Under the pieces are notes generated by a model. It worked only from the letters and a program-made list of their open reading frames with translations. It had not been told where the DNA came from and did no database searches. The translations under genes were made by a program, and so were the position numbers. A DNA stretch of 64,000 bases from Carboxylicivirga sp. M1479 (GTDB taxonomy: Bacteria; Bacteroidota; Bacteroidia; Bacteroidales; Marinilabiliaceae), in assembly GCF_007097485.1 (NCBI RefSeq), contig NZ_VKDE01000001.1, positions 64,925 through 128,924 on the forward strand, given 5' to 3'. This document shows, piece after piece, positions 9,072 to 18,460 of this stretch. Position 1 is the first letter of the stretch, and each line of letters starts with the position of its first letter.

Positions 9072-9551
9072 ATGTATAAACTAAACGAAAAAGATCGAAA
9101 AGCATTAAAATATCAATGCCGACCCGCTATTATTTTACCAATTATTTCATCAGGATTAATCCCTTTGATTACTGTTTTGGTGGTGTTGGTACAGCAAATA
9201 CCATTAAGGCCACAGCAGCCGCTATTCGCATTTTTATTGCAATTGCCTGTGGTGGTATTAATTGCTTATTTCAAATCGCGAAAATACATCGAAGATTTAA
9301 AGGCTAATTCAAAGCGAGGCGTGGTTAAATATGTTCAGCGTAAGCAAAGCAAAGATGATTTTAATGATGAAAATGGAGTAGGATACAGAGGTTTAAAATA
9401 CAGAGCTTTTGATGATTTTGCGATTATCGTTGAAGATGTGCGTTATGGAGTATCTAAAAAGCTGTTTGATAGCTTAAAATCGGGCGATCCTGTAGTTTTT
9501 TATTATGCTCCAGTTAGTAACATGCGTTTGGGAATAGAGCGGAAAAAATAA
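9072..9551 (+). CDS. Membrane protein of unknown function, two predicted TM segments
   Basis: In this 159-residue protein a short charged N-terminus is followed by two hydrophobic segments (about residues 19-41 and 50-66). A soluble C-terminal domain of about 90 residues ends DPVVFYYAPVSNMRLGIERKK. The tail looks beta-rich, possibly a small barrel, but I recognise no family. It lies 13 bp after the lipoprotein gene. Confidence 0.65.
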   Translation: MYKLNEKDRKALKYQCRPAIILPIISSGLIPLITVLVVLVQQIPLRPQQPLFAFLLQLPVVVLIAYFKSRKYIEDLKANSKRGVVKYVQRKQSKDDFNDENGVGYRGLKYRAFDDFAIIVEDVRYGVSKKLFDSLKSGDPVVFYYAPVSNMRLGIERKK

Positions 9552-9625
9552 TGGATTAGAAAAATATACCTGATTATTTACGTTATGTATTATATAAAGC
9601 ATCCTGTCAATATAAAATCTATTGC

Positions 9626-11167
9626 ATGAAAAAAGAGTTTATACTCTCTGTCGATAAGAAAGCGAATTCCAATTTTGTTTTTTTTATATTCTTTGTTTTT
9701 TCCATTTGCTTTATCCATGCTCTTAGTTTTGATAAGAAACCAGCTAGAATTCATGCTTGGGCGCAAAGTGATCATTATGCATTGTCTTTAGGGTTTATTG
9801 ATAATGGATTTGACTTTTTTCATCCTCAAACGTATACCTTAAGTGTACAATTCCCCTCAGATCAGACTCTACAAGATCCTAAGGGCATAACTGCCGTTGA
9901 TTTTCCAATTTTACATTACATAGTCGCCATCTTAATGCAAGTACTAGGAACCACTAAACCATGGGTTTTTAGGGCTGTGTCATTATTATGGAGTTTCTTT
10001 GCGTTATTTTATTTGTTTAAAGAATTAAGTAGAATTAAGGACAAATGGCTAGCTTATTTAGTTGTGGCATTCATTATGTTTCAACCTATTTATAGTTACT
10101 ATCAAAATGGATTTCATGTCTCTGCAGCAGCTTTAAACACACAGATAGTTGGTATTGTATTGTTGTTTAAATATATAGTCGAAAAAAAATCCAAGTTTTT
10201 TGCTTGGGGCATCTTTTTTTTAACATTGGCAGCATTAATGAGGTTTACCCAAATTATCACATTGATAGCCGTGTTTTGTGCGGTATTTATTGATGTTCTT
10301 AAGCGCGGTATGCATAAAAAGCAACTACTTTTTGTTGTACTTGGTGTTGCTATTGTACTATCATATTTTGTTTATAATAAGATACTCTCAAGTAGGTATG
10401 GATCTGTTTTCCTGGGGAGTCCTTTGCCAGCAGATTCAATAAATGATTTATTGCTACATTTATTTCAAATTGGAAAATCATATCTACGAGGCTTCCTGCC
10501 ATTTTTTCATTTATTTGCACTTATTGTGTTTGTATTTTTAAAGAAAGAAAAGCAACTACAAAAACAAACTACCATAGTAATATCATGGCTTTTATTTTCT
10601 TTATTAGGTACATCTATGTTCTCATTATTAATGTCATGGAGCTTGTCTGCTCATGATTACTATGCTTTGGATACTTGGATGCCTCCGCTCACTATTGGAC
10701 TTTTGTATCTTGTTTATACGATTGATTTGAAAGCGTATAGTTACCGTAGTGTGATGTTATTTAGCGCAATGTTTGTTGTTGGTTCGTTTGCAATCGCCCT
10801 TGAAAATCAGGTAAGAAAGTACAGTGATAAGGTAGAAATGAAAGGTGCTGATTTGACAATTGACTATTTTGATAAAAGTTCAGGATTTTTAGATGAAATA
10901 ATTTCTGAAGAGAGCAAAGTTTTATTGATCAATAGTGCAGGATGGAATACACCAATGGTTTCGTGGAAAAGGCCAGTTCATAGAGCTGTATGGAAACTAG
11001 AGGAACAATTACCAATAGAGTTGTCTAAGGATTATGATTTTATAGTAACGCTTGATTTATTTTTTCAAACAGAAGTGATAAATCACTACCCTTCGTTTTT
11101 ATCTGAATTTGAAATTGTTGATAGAAATACAATGGTTAGTATTTGGAGAAAAAGAAAAACAGATTAG
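9626..11167 (+). CDS. Polytopic membrane protein, probable GT-C-type glycosyltransferase
   Basis: This 513-residue protein has about ten hydrophobic segments spread over residues 15-395, then a soluble C-terminal part of about 110 residues. The loop after the first membrane helix reads HAWAQSDHYALSLGF, resembling the acidic first loop of the ArnT/PMT-type GT-C transferases that use polyprenyl-phosphate sugars. I infer a lipid-linked sugar transferase acting at the periplasmic face; donor and acceptor are unknown. The similarity is architectural rather than motif-perfect, and no polysaccharide operon surrounds it. Confidence 0.6.
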   Translation: MKKEFILSVDKKANSNFVFFIFFVFSICFIHALSFDKKPARIHAWAQSDHYALSLGFIDNGFDFFHPQTYTLSVQFPSDQTLQDPKGITAVDFPILHYIVAILMQVLGTTKPWVFRAVSLLWSFFALFYLFKELSRIKDKWLAYLVVAFIMFQPIYSYYQNGFHVSAAALNTQIVGIVLLFKYIVEKKSKFFAWGIFFLTLAALMRFTQIITLIAVFCAVFIDVLKRGMHKKQLLFVVLGVAIVLSYFVYNKILSSRYGSVFLGSPLPADSINDLLLHLFQIGKSYLRGFLPFFHLFALIVFVFLKKEKQLQKQTTIVISWLLFSLLGTSMFSLLMSWSLSAHDYYALDTWMPPLTIGLLYLVYTIDLKAYSYRSVMLFSAMFVVGSFAIALENQVRKYSDKVEMKGADLTIDYFDKSSGFLDEIISEESKVLLINSAGWNTPMVSWKRPVHRAVWKLEEQLPIELSKDYDFIVTLDLFFQTEVINHYPSFLSEFEIVDRNTMVSIWRKRKTD

Positions 11168-11190
11168 CCCAACACATAGCTGGGCTAAAA
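11165..11190. terminator. Hairpin between convergent genes (possible terminator)
   Basis: The stem TAGCCCA / TGGGCTA lies in the 25-bp gap between the convergent membrane-protein and M28 peptidase genes. It is followed by AAAATTTTATT on the plus strand and starts at the stop codon of the first gene. Confidence 0.6.
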
Positions 11191-11192
11191 TT

Positions 11193-12686
11193 TTATTCTG
11201 GTTTCATTACCTCGTTCAAATCAACACTTTCGTCATTAGCAAGTGAGTACAGGCTCAAATAAAGCCATTTACTAACATCCTCCATTATCTCTGGCACCAA
11301 AGTTTCAGGTGTGTCTGCCGGGTGGTGATAATACAGTTTTTTTACCCTATCGGTACAGTGAACGCTTAAAGCTCTGAACCCTTCTTGCGAAAGAGCCATA
11401 CCATCTGTTCTTGGGCGACCTTTATAGGCTCGGTTTAGATAGTTTGTTTTTAGAGTGCGGTGTATGTATTGCTGATTAGATTGTTTAAAGTGTTTGTAGA
11501 TATCAGGGAATGATTCGCCACCTCCAAAATAGAGTCCTGTTCCATTACCCACCATATCCAGGTTGATATAACAAACGGTTTTATCTCTAGTATAAAGTGG
11601 ATCTTTAGCATATTCCAAGGCTCCTAATAAGCCTTTTTCTTCAGCACCAATAAAAAAGAAAGCAATGGTGCGTTTGGGTGCAGGTAGGTTCGATAAAGCT
11701 CTGGCTGCTGCCATTATATCGGCAACGCCCGATGCATTATCCAAAGCGCCAGGAAAAAGTTGACCTAGATTTCCTTGTCCGTCCAGATGTGCACCTACCA
11801 TAATCACTTCGTCTTTTAATTGAGGGTCAGTACCTGGTATTATTCCAATCACATTGGCATATTGACCATCAGCATGGTAATCTGTTTCGGCAGATAAAGT
11901 AATTGTATGGCCTAAGGCTAAACTTTGCGCTTTGTGTTTGCTTTTTAGTTTCTCCAGTACTTTGGTATAATCCAAATTACGGGCGAAAAAGAATTCGTTT
12001 ACCACTTTTTTATCAATGTGGCAGTAGATCATATCTTCTTGGTATTTAATGCCTGGGCTTGCTATTTTAGAAATATATAAAACGCCTACTGCGCCATGGT
12101 TTAAAGCATTCTTTATTTTAATCGATGACCCTGCTACATTGGCCCAATCATTCCATTCTATAGCTCCTTCTGGTTTTGGATGACCAGGTTCAATCATCAC
12201 AATTTTACCTTTAACATCTATTCCTTTGTAGTCGTCATAGTTGTGTTGGGGAGCAGTGATGCCAAATCCTATATATACTAATTCGCCAGAGACAGTTCCG
12301 TTAGCTGAGTTGGAGCCAGGGTAGTAATGCTCTGGAAATGAATAACTTTTTTCAATTGAATTTCCTTTTTTATCGAGCATAACTACTGAAAAAGAACCAG
12401 CAGATTTAACAAGCGTATAATCTTGAGGGTAGGATTTGAAGTATGAATCTCCGTATGCAGGACTGATGCCCCATTCTTCAAGGTGTTGGCCAACCCATTG
12501 GGCAGCCTTTGTGTAACCCGGACTTCCCGCTAATCGGCCATCAAATTCGGGTTGAGACAAGGTATTGGCATAACCAAAAACTTCGCTGGCTGTTATGCTA
12601 TGAAAATGTTTTATTATTTCCGCTTCATCTTGGGCTTTTAGCCAAGTAAAGCAAAGTGTAAATGCAATTAATAGTGTGAATCTCAT
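11193..12686 (-). CDS. M28-family metallopeptidase with PA domain
   Basis: This 497-residue exported protein has an N-terminal signal peptide ending near WLKAQ. A PA (protease-associated) insert lies around residues 130-250. The catalytic M28 domain follows. The di-zinc ligands can be read in order: His and Asp in VGAHLDGQG, Asp in GALDNASG, Glu-Glu in IGAEEKGLLG, Asp in NLDMVGNG and His in YYHHPADTPE. The family removes N-terminal amino acids or short peptides. No C-terminal sorting domain is visible, so a periplasmic location is most likely. The gene stands alone, 117 bp from the M6 protease gene. Confidence 0.9.
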   Translation of the reverse strand: MRFTLLIAFTLCFTWLKAQDEAEIIKHFHSITASEVFGYANTLSQPEFDGRLAGSPGYTKAAQWVGQHLEEWGISPAYGDSYFKSYPQDYTLVKSAGSFSVVMLDKKGNSIEKSYSFPEHYYPGSNSANGTVSGELVYIGFGITAPQHNYDDYKGIDVKGKIVMIEPGHPKPEGAIEWNDWANVAGSSIKIKNALNHGAVGVLYISKIASPGIKYQEDMIYCHIDKKVVNEFFFARNLDYTKVLEKLKSKHKAQSLALGHTITLSAETDYHADGQYANVIGIIPGTDPQLKDEVIMVGAHLDGQGNLGQLFPGALDNASGVADIMAAARALSNLPAPKRTIAFFFIGAEEKGLLGALEYAKDPLYTRDKTVCYINLDMVGNGTGLYFGGGESFPDIYKHFKQSNQQYIHRTLKTNYLNRAYKGRPRTDGMALSQEGFRALSVHCTDRVKKLYYHHPADTPETLVPEIMEDVSKWLYLSLYSLANDESVDLNEVMKPE

Positions 12687-12735
12687 GGTTTAATTTTTTT
12701 TGAAACCTAAAGATGTACAAAATGAGTGCATAATA

Positions 12736-12766
12736 AAAGGGGAGAACAAATAAGGTTCTCCCCTTT
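12736..12766 (-). terminator. Rho-independent terminator after the M6 protease gene
   Basis: The stem AAAGGGGAGAAC / GTTCTCCCCTTT lies just downstream of the M6 gene stop and is followed by a T-rich stretch on the minus strand. Confidence 0.8.
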
Positions 12767-12803
12767 ACAGAAAATATTTAAATAGTCAGAGTGCTTTACG
12801 CCA

Positions 12804-15800
12804 TTATTGTTTTACAATGCGCTTAATTGAGCTTTCTGTTTCGGTTGATGCCTTTACGATGTATATACCTTTAGGCAAATGTGCTACATTTAATGTTGTT
12901 ACTCCACCGTTAATACCGATGTTCTTGCTCTCGCTCAACACCACACGACCTGTTAAATCGCAAATAACAAAGTTAACTTCATCAGCTTGATCTAGCGAAC
13001 AGGCTATTGATAATTGGTCTTGAACAGGATTAGGGTAAGCATCGATAAATAATTCTGATTCATGATCGTGAATATCCGTAGTAACTGGTGCTGCAACTAT
13101 TTCAACTAAATAATCTTCAACCTCACCCCAAACAGTATTACCGCAAGGTGTCGGTGTAGATGATTCTACGTCATTGTTCTCATCATACCATTGATTACGT
13201 ACACGTAAAGAATATTTACCAAGAGCTAAGCTGGAAATATCTAAAGTTGCCGCTGCTTTTGTTGATGTGAGGGCGTTGAAACTTAGTACTTCGTTAGCTT
13301 CAAATTGATCATTTTGGTTGATGTCTAACCAGCCAAATATTTCATCACCATAATTATTGGCAATCTCGACAGTAACTGATAATTGATTTTTTGCAGCTTT
13401 TACATCTTTATATAAAAATGAGCTATATAAGCTTTTGCCCGATGGGTATGAAATACCGTTGATAATAACATTTGAAATATAATCACCACCAAGACCATCG
13501 GCACTGATCCCTTCACATAAACCACTATTGATGTTGTTGATAGCTATTAAGTTAATGGTGAAGTCTTCTATTTCGCCATATACATCACTTCCACAAGGAG
13601 TTGCAGTTGGTGTAACGCCTTCGGCATGCCATTGGTTGCGAATACGTAGCACATAGTAGCCTTCGGCACCTGATGGTGGAGTAACAGTGGTTTCAGATGT
13701 AATGTAATCGCCCTGTACGTAGTCAGGCATATTAATTTCTTCATTAGTATCAAATACACCGTCACGATTCCAATCAATCCATGCAAAGGGTACATCGCCG
13801 TCGTAAAAATTAGCAATATCAAAAACCAGATAAAAATCTTCATCTATGGTTAAGTCTACTGGTTGACTCTTAAATGAAGTATACTCAGACCACTCAGAGT
13901 TAAACTGTGCATCGCCAATCATCACCCAATTGATGTTGTCACCGCCTGTACCATCTTTTGCGGCTCCTGCACACTCCCCATTGGAGTAATCTACCATAAT
14001 GCAGGCGTCTATTAACTTAGTTTCACTACCATATTGGTTAGTTATGGTTAACTCGGCCGAATATACTCCTGGGTTATTATAAACAACACTTGGATTCTCT
14101 TCGTTACTGCTGCTGCTTTCTGCTCCAAAAAACTTCCAGCTGTAGGTAACGTTATCTCCTTTGCATTCGCTTGTAATAGTAATAGGCTGACCTGTTATTC
14201 CTGATCCTGAAATCCTCATAATTACAGGAGGATCGGTTGGGTTAAAGCCATTGTCGAAAGTTATGTCCATTGAATTTTCAACCTGAGAGATGTTACGCAT
14301 AAATAAGCCTGATGTGTTGCCGTTGCGTAAATTAGCACTTGGGTTGGTGGCATCGCTAAACATTGTTACATTGCTGCTTCCAGGGAAAACATCGCCACCA
14401 TCGGCATAACCATTGTCGTAGAGGTTCCATTCGCCATCTGCTTCAACAATTTGTACAAGTGGGTCATTTCTGTCCGAATTGTCACCTTGTTCGTTAATGT
14501 GTTCAATAATTAAACCTTCACCTGGTAAATACCAATCATATGAATCTTGGCGACGATTTGAGATTAGAAAGTATTCATCAGGATTATCACTTGAGAAACG
14601 ATATACATTATTATTGATTGGATCGCCGTATTCGTGATACTTCTTTACAGTAATAAGGCTATTATTATCTTTTATTTCAATTGGACTTGCCCAGCCTAAT
14701 TTTGTTTTACTCCATGCACAAAAGTGAGAAGGGCAATAGCCGCTACCTAACCATGAGCCACCTGCCATAATGCCCCAATCACCAATTCCTTGCGATACAT
14801 AATTATAGTCGTATAAATCAGGAAGACCCAAAGCATGACCAAATTCATGAGCATACAAGCCAATCGACGCCATTTCGCCATCCTGTAGTTCAGGCTGTAC
14901 GTTGTAAACGTCAAAATCAACGCCATCGTGACTAATGTTTAGGTCCCACCACATGTGCGCCCAAATGTAGTCATCATTGCCTCTCCAAGCCGCACCTTCG
15001 CCAGCGTGTATAACCATCACCATATCAACATTTCCTGAGTTCTGGTTGTCAAAAATACTCCAATCAATGTTGTTGTTAGCTTCCAATTCATTAATTGCTT
15101 CACGTGTCATTTGTCTAACACGACTTTGACTATCAGTATGTGAATTTGCGTAGTAAGTTTGGTTATTGTTAGCTGTAACCCAATTAAAAATGTGAGCTTT
15201 AATGGTAAAGGTTCCTTGTGAATTCTCGTAGTAATATTGATTGAATGAACCACCATATGGGTCCCCCTCTTCAGAATCGTCCATATCATGAAAGAACTCT
15301 TCAAAATCAGCTGTTGTTTTTGTGCCAGTCAAATCAGTAAATTGGATTCTTACCACTGGCACATTCCAAACACCTGAGATGTTTGTTCCATGAGTTGCTT
15401 TTAATGATTTTTCAGCTTGTTTCATTTTTTGCTGAACTTGCTCATTAAATAACGTCCTCCTGTTAGTTATTTGTTGCATCACTGCGCTTGAGGGCATAAT
15501 GCCTTTTTCATTGGAAGAGGATTTTAATTGATTGGCAGAGTAACGTTCAGATCCCGCTGTTAAGTTACCATCTTCGCCAACTACTGCGTACGTCCACCAT
15601 CCATCAACGTCTACTTCAAGTGTATAGCCATCTATTGATTTGGTGAATGCGAAAAATTCATCCCCTTGAATTATGGCCTCTATAGTTGTACCATCAGGTT
15701 GAGTTAAAGTAATTTTTCTGTTAATTGGGGCGCCATGTACCATCATAGCGAACAGAATTAGGGTCGCAAGGACTGTAATTCTCTGTTTAATAGAGTTTAA

Positions 15801-15809
15801 GTGTTTCAT
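12804..15809 (-). CDS. M6-family secreted metalloprotease with PKD-like and GEVED domains and T9SS sorting domain
   Basis: This is a 1001-residue secreted protease. It has a signal peptide (residues ~1-26) and a propeptide region to about residue 140. The M6 (immune inhibitor A-like) catalytic domain carries HEFGHALGLPD at residues 321-331 with zinc ligands His321 and His325, Glu322 as base and Asp331. A PKD-like domain follows near residues 545-620. Two GEVED-type beta modules follow, seen as VYGEIEDF and VWGEVEDY. The C-terminal ~75 residues are a type A T9SS sorting domain (AYPNPVQDQLSI to the terminal KRIVKQ). It is expected to be secreted through the type IX system and anchored or released at the cell surface. 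Confidence 0.93.
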   Translation of the reverse strand: MKHLNSIKQRITVLATLILFAMMVHGAPINRKITLTQPDGTTIEAIIQGDEFFAFTKSIDGYTLEVDVDGWWTYAVVGEDGNLTAGSERYSANQLKSSSNEKGIMPSSAVMQQITNRRTLFNEQVQQKMKQAEKSLKATHGTNISGVWNVPVVRIQFTDLTGTKTTADFEEFFHDMDDSEEGDPYGGSFNQYYYENSQGTFTIKAHIFNWVTANNNQTYYANSHTDSQSRVRQMTREAINELEANNNIDWSIFDNQNSGNVDMVMVIHAGEGAAWRGNDDYIWAHMWWDLNISHDGVDFDVYNVQPELQDGEMASIGLYAHEFGHALGLPDLYDYNYVSQGIGDWGIMAGGSWLGSGYCPSHFCAWSKTKLGWASPIEIKDNNSLITVKKYHEYGDPINNNVYRFSSDNPDEYFLISNRRQDSYDWYLPGEGLIIEHINEQGDNSDRNDPLVQIVEADGEWNLYDNGYADGGDVFPGSSNVTMFSDATNPSANLRNGNTSGLFMRNISQVENSMDITFDNGFNPTDPPVIMRISGSGITGQPITITSECKGDNVTYSWKFFGAESSSSNEENPSVVYNNPGVYSAELTITNQYGSETKLIDACIMVDYSNGECAGAAKDGTGGDNINWVMIGDAQFNSEWSEYTSFKSQPVDLTIDEDFYLVFDIANFYDGDVPFAWIDWNRDGVFDTNEEINMPDYVQGDYITSETTVTPPSGAEGYYVLRIRNQWHAEGVTPTATPCGSDVYGEIEDFTINLIAINNINSGLCEGISADGLGGDYISNVIINGISYPSGKSLYSSFLYKDVKAAKNQLSVTVEIANNYGDEIFGWLDINQNDQFEANEVLSFNALTSTKAAATLDISSLALGKYSLRVRNQWYDENNDVESSTPTPCGNTVWGEVEDYLVEIVAAPVTTDIHDHESELFIDAYPNPVQDQLSIACSLDQADEVNFVICDLTGRVVLSESKNIGINGGVTTLNVAHLPKGIYIVKASTETESSIKRIVKQ

Positions 15810-16330
15810 AGAAGTTGTATTATAAATTGTTGAATTATAAAATTTAAGCTATGCTACTGTGTGTGAGTTTTGGACTCTATTTTCTCTTTCCTGTATTACA
15901 TAGATGCAGAACTCGATGATATCCCTGTATGGGTTAGTGTTTTTTTTATAACAAACAAGTAGGAATTGTTAGTTTTCTGGAAATGACAAAAGCTTTAATC
16001 GTAACTAAATGAGGGGGTTGGGTTTGTGTTGTGTGGAGGTGGTGGTGTTCGATATTTTTTTTTAAAAAAATCTATTTTTTAAAGAAGGAATGTGTTTAAA
16101 GCAAATATTTGGTGATTTTTATTGCAATAAATGGTGATGATAAAATGAAGAATGAATTTTTCAGTGTGAAATTGGAATATTTTGAGTTAGGGCAAAAAAA
16201 AAGGAAGAGAGTAAAAACCCCCTTCCTTCGCATTTAGCAATCTTCAAACTATCAATCTAACTTGTCCGAAATATAAAATCAGATTTTTCTAAAACTTATG
16301 ATTGCAACGATATCTTACCACGCCAATGAA
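15810..16330. other. 521-bp intergenic region upstream of the M6 protease
   Basis: It is AT-rich with homopolymer tracts, for example runs of T near 15940-15950 and 16050-16075. I find no convincing ORF. The right-hand part holds the terminator of the M16 gene at 16194-16229; the left-hand part must hold the minus-strand promoter of the M6 gene, which I could not pinpoint. Confidence 0.5.
16194..16229 (-). terminator. Rho-independent terminator after the M16 gene pair
   Basis: The arms AAGGAAG and CTTCCTT are followed by nine T on the minus strand, about 100 bp beyond the stop codon at 16331. Confidence 0.75.
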
Positions 16331-18388
16331 TTAGATATCGAATATATTTGCGTCTATTCCTTCGTTTACTATGATTGTTTCAAAAACAATATCGAATGAT
16401 TGTGGACCAACAGTTTGGTTCATATTCTTAGGGAATTTGATTCCTTTAACCTCGGCATACTCAGTAAAGGTGCTAGCCATGGTTCCTTGAGCATTGGTGC
16501 TTACTTCTTTCACTTTTAAACCACTTGCTTGGCTAAAATAAACTGTTTGTTCTTTTCCATTCGGACTGGTTACTTTCATTTTCACCACATCTTGTCCATT
16601 TACATTGTCTGCCCCCATTAATTCAAGCTGGTAGCCCAATTCAGCGTATTGTGTTTCAGGAAATAGGATGGATTCAACCTTCATATTTTCCAGCATTTCG
16701 CCTTCAATATTTTGCTCACCCATTGGGCTAATTACCTTACCTACTTCACCATTAAATACTTGTTTTGATACTAGGTTGCCCTGCATATAGGTTTCAACAC
16801 ATTGATGATTTGGGCGACGACTATACATTTTCATGTTTAAAGGCATTCCTTGTACAGTCATGCTTCCTTCAAGAACATAGTCTGATACAGCTGCAATAGC
16901 CTCTGAGCCTCCAATGGCATCAATGTATTTTTCAATAACTTTTTCAGCTGTTAAATCAGCAGGAAGAGGCAATGCTTTTACTGGATTGCCATAAAAATCG
17001 TAAATACTGACCTTACCATCGCTAGCAAATTTTGCTAAGCTGGCTTTCATATTTGGTACATCTCCAACTGCTAATATTAAAGCATTGTCAGGCGTGATGT
17101 ATTTTTTAGCTATTGCCTGTACATCGGCAGGGGTAACAGCATTTAATTTCTCAAGATATGTCTCGTAGTAATCTGTTGGTAAATTATATTTTTGGATATT
17201 CAATGCGAAACGTGCCACTGTCGAAGGATCTTCTAATGAGCGAGAGAAACTTCCTGTTAGTGAGTTTTTAACCATTTGCAAATCCTCTTCAGGAACCAAT
17301 TCAGAACTCATACGATTCATTTCGTAAATGATTTCTGTAAAGGCGCTATCAGTAACATTAGTACGTACGTTGGCTCCAGCATTAAACGAACCAACCAATT
17401 CATCGGAACTCAAAGAAGAGTAGGCACCATAAGTAAAGCCTTTGTCTTCACGTAGGTTTTGAAATAGGCGAGCACTAAATGAACCACCACCAAGTACTTG
17501 ATTCATCACGCGTGCTTTAATCGCATCAGGATGAGCAGGTTTTAAGTCGATATTGTAAGATAAAGAAATGGTTGATTGTGTTGATCCATCTTTATTGGCT
17601 ACAACAACTTTTGGCTCATTAAAGCTTTTAGGCGTATCATACTTGAAAGTAGGTACATCTTTTGCTTCCCACTTTGCAAAGTGTTTTTTCGCTTGCTTCT
17701 TAGCTTCTTTTACCGAAATGTCTCCTACAATAATTAGGTAAGCTACATTTGGTCGGAAATAGGTGTTATAATACGATTTTAAATCATCAACAGTGATAGC
17801 TTCAACTGATTCGTCAGTTAAAATTTCACCATAAGGATGATCTTTGCCGTAGCGTAAAACACTTTTGATGTTGGATGAAATGGCTTTAGGGTCATCTTTT
17901 TGAGATTTAAGACCAGTTAACATTTGTTTCTGGGCTTTCTCAAGTTCTTCGGTAGGAAAAGAAGGATTGTATAATACGTCGGTCATTAGGTTTAATAGCT
18001 CATCTGAGTGCTTTTTTAATGATGAAGCACTAATGCCTGTTGATCGTGTGTTTAAGCTGCCGCCAATAAAGTCAATTGCTTCATCAATTTCGGCTTTAGT
18101 ACGCGTTGTTGTTCCTGTACTCATTAGATCTCCAGCCATACTTGCATAGCCAGCTTTTTCACCTTCAACAATCGGATCTATATCTAAAGATAAGGTGTAC
18201 GATACAACAGGTACTTTATCATTCTCTACAACAAAAACTTTTAAGCCGTTTTTAAGTTCGAATGATTGTGCCTGACCGATATTAACTTTCGGAGCTGGAC
18301 CTGGTTTCGGAGGTGTGCTTCTGTCTAATTGGGCATTTATATTAAAAGCAACTAAAATTGCCAGTAAAAATAAAACTGATTTCTTCAT
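16331..18388 (-). CDS. M16-family protein lacking HxxEH, with C-terminal LolA/DUF4292-like domain
   Basis: This 685-residue exported protein has a signal peptide ending near FNINAQ. Residues ~30-460 form the two-lobe M16 fold, but the position of the zinc motif HxxEH reads differently (GYASMAGDLMSTG), so this is the non-catalytic partner type. The second lobe keeps LREDKGFTYGAYSS, the Arg/Tyr-containing substrate-binding segment. Residues ~485-685 form a beta-rich domain (EKYIDAIGGSEAIAAVSDY onward) resembling the LolA-like fold. The catalytic M16 subunit is encoded 72 bp upstream on the same strand. Two-subunit M16 pairs are common in bacteria. Confidence 0.87.
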   Translation of the reverse strand: MKKSVLFLLAILVAFNINAQLDRSTPPKPGPAPKVNIGQAQSFELKNGLKVFVVENDKVPVVSYTLSLDIDPIVEGEKAGYASMAGDLMSTGTTTRTKAEIDEAIDFIGGSLNTRSTGISASSLKKHSDELLNLMTDVLYNPSFPTEELEKAQKQMLTGLKSQKDDPKAISSNIKSVLRYGKDHPYGEILTDESVEAITVDDLKSYYNTYFRPNVAYLIIVGDISVKEAKKQAKKHFAKWEAKDVPTFKYDTPKSFNEPKVVVANKDGSTQSTISLSYNIDLKPAHPDAIKARVMNQVLGGGSFSARLFQNLREDKGFTYGAYSSLSSDELVGSFNAGANVRTNVTDSAFTEIIYEMNRMSSELVPEEDLQMVKNSLTGSFSRSLEDPSTVARFALNIQKYNLPTDYYETYLEKLNAVTPADVQAIAKKYITPDNALILAVGDVPNMKASLAKFASDGKVSIYDFYGNPVKALPLPADLTAEKVIEKYIDAIGGSEAIAAVSDYVLEGSMTVQGMPLNMKMYSRRPNHQCVETYMQGNLVSKQVFNGEVGKVISPMGEQNIEGEMLENMKVESILFPETQYAELGYQLELMGADNVNGQDVVKMKVTSPNGKEQTVYFSQASGLKVKEVSTNAQGTMASTFTEYAEVKGIKFPKNMNQTVGPQSFDIVFETIIVNEGIDANIFDI

Positions 18389-18460
18389 TCTATTTTGTTT
18401 TTTGAACCAAGTGATATTGGTTTATATTTTAATTAATCAGTAATCTAACTCTGTTGTTGA

